This document shows positions 58,074 through 64,000 of a stretch of 64,000 bases of DNA, piece after piece; the first letter of the stretch is position 1; each line of letters opens with the position of its first letter. The stretch comes from Histomonas meleagridis. Taxonomy: Eukaryota > Parabasalia > Tritrichomonadida > Dientamoebidae. The position numbers and the translations under genes were made by a program. The notes beneath the pieces are model-generated. The model did no database searches. It saw only the letters and a program-made list of their open reading frames with translations, and was not told the origin of the DNA. The stretch is taken from the NCBI GenBank assembly GCA_020186115.1, contig WSYJ01000060.1, positions 1,612,001-1,676,000 on the forward strand, read 5' to 3'.

Positions 58074-59738
58074 ATGGAAGAATCGAAGCCCACAGAATTA
58101 TTCGGGTGTGGGGAATATGCGATTCACCAACCAAAAAGCGGACCTCCATCTCTTTATAAGTTTGTAAACCAAAAAATTCAAAACGTTGATATCAATTTTC
58201 CCGAAAATCTTCATATTGAAAAAATAATTGAAACATCTAATGATGAATCAGGCTTACCTGGGTTTGCGTTGATGTCAGAAAGTAATTCATATTTTTTATC
58301 ATTTTATAGTATGTCTTTTGAAGAAATCCCAAGTTATAACGATTTATCCAAAGTTGCAATTTTTGACCAGTTCCAGCAAATTGAAATCAGAGGCGATGAG
58401 TTGATTCATATTCAATTAGATACAAAGATATGCAATGTTCCACCAGATTCAATCATAATTTGTTCTAACCCATCACGAGCATTACTAATATCTAAAGCTA
58501 TTCCATTTTCCTTAATAATAACTCCAAAGAAAACAATTAATTTTCCTCAGGGATTTTCAATTAAAATGGAATGTGCCACATTTTTTGATGACAACTCTGT
58601 AGCGTTTTCAACAAATGATGGGTACGTTCATTTGTATTCTTTAAATTCAGAAATCAAATCAGTGAAAGTTGGTTTCTCAATTATCCGGATCGATTATGCC
58701 AATTTAGATTGCTTCGAACAAATGTTTGTTTGCTTAAGCGCAGATCACCAACTTTTTGGGATTCATTTTCTTTCATCCACAATCACAAAATTATCTGAAA
58801 ACATTCTTGATTTTTGTATAATTCATTCTCCCTTTGATCAAATTGTTATTGAAAACACGAACAGTGAAATATCTTTACTAAATGTTAATGAAATCGAACC
58901 AATTAATCAGACGATACATTCAATCATAAATGCTCTTGATTCGCGAGTTTTGACTGGAATTTCACAGTTGTCTGACCAAAGGTCTCGTTTAGCGCTACGT
59001 AAGAATCTTATCGATGGAAAAAACCAAATTTTTCCTCCGATGATAACATTGTTTGGATCTCCTCCCGAAGAAGAAAAAGATGAAAGCGAGGACTCACAGC
59101 AATTGTTTTGGGTTGAAAACGCAGAAGGACTTAGTTTTGATATCTGTTGTAATAATCAATTTCCTCATCCTTTAGATGTTTTCTTATCTTCCAAAAGTTG
59201 TTCTTTTATATGCAGCTGTATGATTTTGCCTATAGATGAACAACGAATTCATGTTGTTTGTCAAATTGTACTTGAAAGCATGAAACAAGTTGATTCATTT
59301 CAAGTGTTTCTAAAGTTTGACGAACAAGTTTCATACGTTGACTCTGTTTGTTTTTCAATTCAAGATTTAGTTAACCAAAAGTTTATTGAACGAATTAATG
59401 AGTCATATTTTGTTTCATTTCCAAATGAACTTGGAGTAATACAATATCCACCTAACTCGGAGATCATTGACAATGGCATAATTGTTCACATTGTCTCCGA
59501 CAACTGTAGGAACTTCGAAAAGGAGTCTATGTCCATAAAGTATTCTCTTCCAGAGGATTCGAAATTTGTCAAAAATCAGAATTTACAAAAAGTGCTATCG
59601 GCTGCTAAGGAAATTATTCGACAAATTGAACAGTTTATACAGGTAATACTTTTCGATGGGAACCAAGAAATTGATGCGAAATACATCAAAATTCAGAGAG
59701 CTTCTATTGAAGAACTTTTTTCATCGATCATTTGGTGA
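58074..59738 (+). CDS. Unidentified 554-residue protein, beta-propeller-like N-terminus
   Basis: 554 residues from the ATG at 58074. Residues about 35-290 are beta-rich with WD/propeller-like strand spacing ('GLPGFALMSESNSYFLSFYS', 'CATFFDDNSVAFSTNDGYVH', 'MFVCLSADHQLFGIHFLSST'). A helix at about 295-325 ('ISQLSDQRSRLALRKNLIDG') is followed by a second beta-rich part, 350-510, and C-terminal helices ('KVLSAAKEIIRQIEQFIQVI'). A propeller then a helix and a sandwich recalls large-complex subunits such as FANCB/FAAP100-type or BBS-type proteins, but I see no diagnostic motif. No signal peptide or membrane helix. No nearby AACG box. Confidence 0.65.
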   Translation: MEESKPTELFGCGEYAIHQPKSGPPSLYKFVNQKIQNVDINFPENLHIEKIIETSNDESGLPGFALMSESNSYFLSFYSMSFEEIPSYNDLSKVAIFDQFQQIEIRGDELIHIQLDTKICNVPPDSIIICSNPSRALLISKAIPFSLIITPKKTINFPQGFSIKMECATFFDDNSVAFSTNDGYVHLYSLNSEIKSVKVGFSIIRIDYANLDCFEQMFVCLSADHQLFGIHFLSSTITKLSENILDFCIIHSPFDQIVIENTNSEISLLNVNEIEPINQTIHSIINALDSRVLTGISQLSDQRSRLALRKNLIDGKNQIFPPMITLFGSPPEEEKDESEDSQQLFWVENAEGLSFDICCNNQFPHPLDVFLSSKSCSFICSCMILPIDEQRIHVVCQIVLESMKQVDSFQVFLKFDEQVSYVDSVCFSIQDLVNQKFIERINESYFVSFPNELGVIQYPPNSEIIDNGIIVHIVSDNCRNFEKESMSIKYSLPEDSKFVKNQNLQKVLSAAKEIIRQIEQFIQVILFDGNQEIDAKYIKIQRASIEELFSSIIW

Positions 59739-60055
59739 TCATTGATTTTCATTACTACAAGAAACATAAGCACACAATGGTTTTAAAAAGCACGTCATTA
59801 CACTATGATTGTTTATATTTAATAAATTTTTTTAAAAAAGTATTTTTTTAATCTATTCATACAAAATCATGTCCACATAATTATGTATGTTCAACATATA
59901 ATAATTCATCACACTATGAATAAATGAATCACCAAAGAGCGATAAAAATAACAACAGATGAATTTTATTAAATATATATTTTAATATTGTTATTAATGAT
60001 AAAATTTTGGTTTTACTCTATTTCCCATTCCTTAAAAAATTATAAAATTTATAAC
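59739..60055. other. Convergent intergenic region
   Basis: 317 AT-rich bases between two 3' ends. Nothing seen. Confidence 0.4.
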
Positions 60056-62674
60056 TTATACAGAAAGTTGATCAATACCATTATCTTCTTTGAAGTCTTT
60101 TGCAAATGGATCTTCATCATTATTTGTCATTGACAATACACTTGATGGCGCATTTATATTTGTTATGGAAACATCCTCAAAACTATTAGAAATTTGTTCA
60201 ACAGACACACGCTTTTTGTTTTTAATACGAACTATTAGCACAATAAGTAAAACAATTATGATAATAACAATTATAGCAACAATCACACCAATTATAATGC
60301 TATTGTTTGTGTTATCATTGTCGTCAATATCTTCGATTGCATAAAAAATAGTAAAGAAATTAGAATAAAAACTAAAAGCAGAAGGAAATATAATAATTGT
60401 ATATTCGTAATAAATAAATTCCGTATAAATATATGTGTGAACTGAGTTAATAATTGAAACTGTATAAGTTATAGAGGTATAATTTTGATGTGAATATGTT
60501 TGTGTGTATGAAATTAAATATGTTAAAGTGAGTGAATACAAAAAACTTAATGAAAAATTTGATATAAATGAATTTGAGTTTAAATTTGACTTATTTGATA
60601 CTGTAAATGTGCTAGTTTGAGTAGATGGTCTTGAGTATGTATGCATTTGATTTGGTGAATGTATTAGAATTTGTGTATGTATTTGATTGTGAAAATGTAT
60701 TACTTTGACTAAATATATTCGATTGACTAAAATTATTTGATTGTGAAAATGTATTTGATTGTGAAAATGTATTACTTGTTGAAAATGTATCACTTTGACT
60801 AAATGTATTAGAAATACTTAAAGTATTTGTTTGTGAAAATGTATTTGATTGACTGAATGTATTACTTTGGCTGAATGTACTCGAATGACTAAAAGTATTT
60901 GATTGCGAAATAGTATTTGATTGACTAAAAGTATTACTTTGTGTAAATGTAATCAAGAATGTATTTGAATGTGTGAATGTATTTGTTGGAGGGAGACATT
61001 CATCAAGTGTTCCAAATGTTACCAATAAATCACCAAATTTTGTACCGGTATATGTATCCAATGTCATTATAATCTTTGCAAGTACATTCGTAAATACACT
61101 ACTACCAAATGTTGGTTTGTTTTCACCATAAAAATAAATCCATGAAAGTTTATTACAATTGTTGAAAGCATATCCATTGATTTTAGTAACGCCTTTACCG
61201 ATATGAGCTTGTCTTAAATTATAACAATATTGAAAAGTTCCAGTATTTATTGTTTGAACATTTTCACCTATGGAAATAACTTCTAAATTATTACAATATC
61301 GAAATACATATGTTCCAATTGAAGTTAATGAATTAGGTAATGTAATATTTAATAGTGAAGAACATGTATTAAACCCAAAATTTCCTATTGTAGTTAATTT
61401 TTCACCAAAAATAATCTTAGATAAATTATAGCAATATTGAAATGCATAATTTCCGATAGTTACTAAATGTGAAAATGTAACAATTCTTAAAAAATAACAT
61501 GAATAAAATGAATAAAGCTCAAGTTCAGTTACAGTATCAGGAACTACATATGTTTTATTTGTATATCCAGTAGGATAGCTTATGATTTTTTCAAAATCCT
61601 TCGTATAAAGAATTCCATCATTATTTAAATATGCATAATTTGGATTATTTTCATCAACTTTTATGTATTGTAAATTATGACACGCTGCAAAAGATCCATA
61701 ACCAATTGAAGTAACTGATTTTGGAATTGTAATATTTACTAATGAATCGCAAAATTGAAAAACATTGTATTCGATTGTAGTAACAGATTCACCAATTGTA
61801 ACAATCTCTAAACCTGAACATGAGTGAAAGGCGTATGAACTAATCAAAGTTACAGTACTTGATATTGCTATAGTTTTTACTGAAGAACAATATTGAAACA
61901 TATTTTCTGAAATCTGTGATAAATTTCCATTTATTTATTCTAAACTTGTGCAATTATAAAAAATGCATAGTTGTTAATATTTGTTACTGAAGTTGTAATT
62001 GTAATATTTTTCAAGTAATAGCTTGATTCGAAGGCATAATATTCAATATCAGTTACAGTATCTGGAATTATATATATTACATTCGTTTTTCCTGCCGGAT
62101 AACCGATGATTTTATTTAGAGCTTTGTTATAAATAATGCCATCATTATTATAATTTGCATAATTTGGATTATTTTCATCCACTATAATGTTCTGTAAACT
62201 TTTGCATGCTCCAAATATGTTAACACTAATTGAAGTAAGAGTGCTTGGAATTGTGACACTTGTTATTGAATAACAATGCAGAAATGCATTTGTTCCTATT
62301 GAAGTAACTGAACTTGGAAAGACAATATCCTTTAATGACACACATACCTTGAATGCAAAATCACCAATTATATTTACACTTTCACCATTTACTACTGTTT
62401 TTATATCATAACATTGCTCAAATGCACTTCCTTCAATTGCAGTTACCAAGTCACCAATTTCAACAGAAATTAGCAAATTCCAATTATAAAATGAATAGTA
62501 ACCAATAGCAAAATCACCATTAATGTTAAGGTGTATTGCTTCATCCTTGTAATCTTGTGTGAATTCACTGGAATCTGTTATATAAAGCGTTTTTGTATCA
62601 GCATCGAATACTTCTATGGTATGCACTATAAATATTAGAAACACAATTATGATCAGACAATTTGGATATTTTAT
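60056..62674 (-). pseudogene. BspA-like leucine-rich surface protein gene, broken
   Basis: A hydrophobic signal-like stretch (NCLIIIVFLIFIVHTIEVFD) starts near 62672, where the in-frame codon is ATA, not ATG. About 14 LRR_5/TpLRR units follow (for example 'SVTSIGTNAFLHCYSITSVT' and 'KLTTIGNFGFNTCSSLLNIT'), with two 'DENNPNYA … NNDGI(I/L)Y' spacers typical of BspA proteins. Next come a Ser/Asn/Thr/Phe repeat stalk (SQSNTFSQSNTF), a membrane helix (IIIGVIVAIIVIIIIVLLIV) and a cytoplasmic tail. Near 61945 one extra T in a T6 run shifts frame and a TAA follows within the same LRR; a second shift lies near 60645. BspA-like proteins are a major surface family of trichomonads. Present state: inactive copy, or an assembly with errors. 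Confidence 0.8.
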
Positions 62675-63145
62675 TTTTGTGATAATATCATTGCATATAG
62701 ATTTCTTATTGTTCAATGTAATAAGAAGCAAATGGTAAACTAAATAAAAACGAATACAGCTTTGAACAAAACTATACAAATGCTTTAACCAATGAGTTAA
62801 ATTGAAATAACGATTTATTATGTTTCTTTCCAAGATTTGAAATAGAGTGGAATTAGAAGTTGAACTTATTATAATTAAATTTTCATTGATAATTGGCGTA
62901 GAAAACAACATGCAATCTGATGGATAAAAATGTTTCTTAGATAATTTGAAAAAATGATTGTCTTCAATACAATAAAGTATATAATCAATGACAAAAACAT
63001 ATTCATGCTTACAATATGGGCGCAATTTTTTAGTGTTAGGTGTGATAAAATTTTTTGATACAAAATTTTGCGTGTTATCATTTCCAAAATTTTTGTTTAT
63101 TTCAGAAAATCTTAAAGGCCTTTTAATTGCATTTAAAATGGACAC
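62675..63145 (-). other. Open stretch in frame with the BspA-like gene, unknown
   Basis: 157 codons with an ATG at 63143-63145 run without stop into the signal-like stretch of the BspA-like gene. The sequence (SEINKNFGNDNTQNFVSKNF … LTHWLKHLYSFVQSCIRFYL) has no BspA features. BspA proteins normally begin at their signal peptide, so this may be a decayed separate gene or upstream DNA open by chance. Confidence 0.35.
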
Positions 63146-63516
63146 ATATGTACAAAATGTATAAGTAATGATGGTTCATTTTGAAGATGAATGTCTCTTT
63201 AGCTAACCACAAAATCGAATGTAAACTATTCAAAAAAGCATTGAATTTGCGTCTAACTGTTATGATTTGTGAACACCAGAAAAAAAACAACTTCAATTGA
63301 AACAACTTTTCAAAAAGTTGTGCCTTATACGGTTTTTGCACATGGAAATGTCATTCAGACGTTGGGTTCTCTATATGTGTAATATAAAAGATAAAAACAA
63401 TTACTCAAGTGAACAAAGGCAAAAATGATTTGCATTCGCATGCGCTCATATAAATTTGTTCTAAAGATTTCGCTTGGATTCATAAAACAGTAAAAAATTT
63501 TTTTTATTAAAAACGC
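63146..63516. other. Intergenic region
   Basis: 371 bases. Contains the imperfect inverted repeat CAACTTTTCAAAAAGTTG at about 63302-63319. No gene seen. Confidence 0.4.
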
Positions 63517-63948
63517 TCAGCAAATGGTGCAAACGTTGGCATCCGGATCACTCGGGATGTCGTTAGGCAAAGTGGGCTTTTCATTCGCATTTTTGTTATC
63601 GTTTGTGTTATTATTTTGTTCGTTTCTGTTATTTTGGTTAGCGTTTTTCTCATTATTATTGTTTTGGCTATTATTCGCATTATTATTTTGTTCGTTTCTA
63701 TCATTTTGTTTATTATTCGCATTATTATTTTGTTCATTACTATCATTTTGGTTAACATTTTGATTATCATCATTTGGCTCAACAACTTCTTCTTCCTCTT
63801 CCTCCTTTTCGTCAGGTTCGTTAATTCTCTCCAATCGTGCGATATCGCTTATCAATTTCTCCTTTTTATTATTTATTTCTTCCGATTCCACAGTATTTAC
63901 ATTTGGTTTCCATGCAAGTACTTCTTTAATTAATTCCTCGATTTTCAT
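63517..63948 (-). CDS. Asn-rich protein ending in a CAAX-like box
   Basis: 143 residues from the ATG at 63946-63948. Residues 1-45 are a charged helix (MKIEELIKEVLAWKPNVNTV … KLISDIARLERI). An acidic run (DEKEEEEEEVVEPNDD) follows, then about 70 residues of Asn/Gln/Asp/Glu repeats (NEQNNNANNKQNDRNEQNNN) and the end PSDPDANVCTIC. The last four residues, C-T-I-C, fit a CAAX prenylation box, suggesting membrane anchoring. Family not recognised. The other frames here are shadows of the repeat. Confidence 0.65.
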   Translation of the reverse strand: MKIEELIKEVLAWKPNVNTVESEEINNKKEKLISDIARLERINEPDEKEEEEEEVVEPNDDNQNVNQNDSNEQNNNANNKQNDRNEQNNNANNSQNNNNEKNANQNNRNEQNNNTNDNKNANEKPTLPNDIPSDPDANVCTIC

Positions 63949-64000
63949 CTTTGTTTTATTTGATAATTTTTCATTAGTTTTATTTTTTCTTCTTATTTTG

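Overview
This window is nuclear DNA from a parabasalid protist, most probably Tritrichomonas foetus or a close trichomonad. The DNA is AT-rich. Genes are almost all intronless, on both strands, with short flanks. The families point the same way: an initiator-binding (IBD, IBP39-type) transcription factor, DUF3447-type ankyrin proteins, a BspA-like leucine-rich surface protein, and start codons preceded by TCA-type initiators and AACG boxes. TAA, TAG and TGA all end intact genes, so the standard code applies.

Layout. 1-4.7 kb: the truncated end of a possible kinetochore KNL1/Spc7-like gene, an ankyrin gene broken between repeats, and a small unknown gene. 5.7-7.2 kb: a Ser/Glu/Thr-repeat surface protein. 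8.2-21.8 kb: housekeeping genes (ADF/cofilin, a cyclin-L-like protein with a long RS tail, 14-3-3, PLAC8, an LRR/coiled-coil protein, a Sec23/24-like protein, a WNK-like pseudokinase, SERF, a DENN protein). 22.7-33 kb: a GTPase fragment, AP-complex beta-adaptin, a BET-type bromodomain protein, the IBD factor, an RBM25-like splicing protein, a TRAPPC8-like protein with an in-frame TAA near its start, then two decayed genes (small GTPase, NEK-like kinase).

33.3-46.3 kb is repeat and mobile-element territory: a tandem beta-sandwich protein, a complete but inactivated pogo/Tc1-mariner-type element (12-bp inverted repeats, TA target duplication), tRNA-Asp(GUC), a second broken DDE transposase, and broken ankyrin-cassette arrays, with a coiled-coil gene and a cullin among them. 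46.6-64 kb: a broken Cys-rich membrane gene, an L1-domain (Utp30/RSL1D1-like) protein, a mucolipin/TRPML-like channel, a DOCK-family GEF, an acidic KEKE protein, an unidentified 554-residue protein, a broken BspA-like gene and an Asn-rich protein ending in a CAAX-like box.

The most unusual structure is in the ankyrin arrays at 39-41 kb and 46 kb. Successive 29-codon ankyrin cassettes are cut at the same codon by AT-rich spacers of 43, 63, 83, 83 and 103 nt, that is 43 plus a multiple of 20, built from a 20-nt palindromic unit. A sixth, more decayed spacer (89 nt) breaks the rule. They lack canonical splice signals and are unexplained.

Functionally, vesicle traffic and cytoskeleton genes dominate (adaptin, Sec23/24-like, TRAPPC8-like, DENN, DOCK, cofilin). 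No operon-like organisation is apparent.
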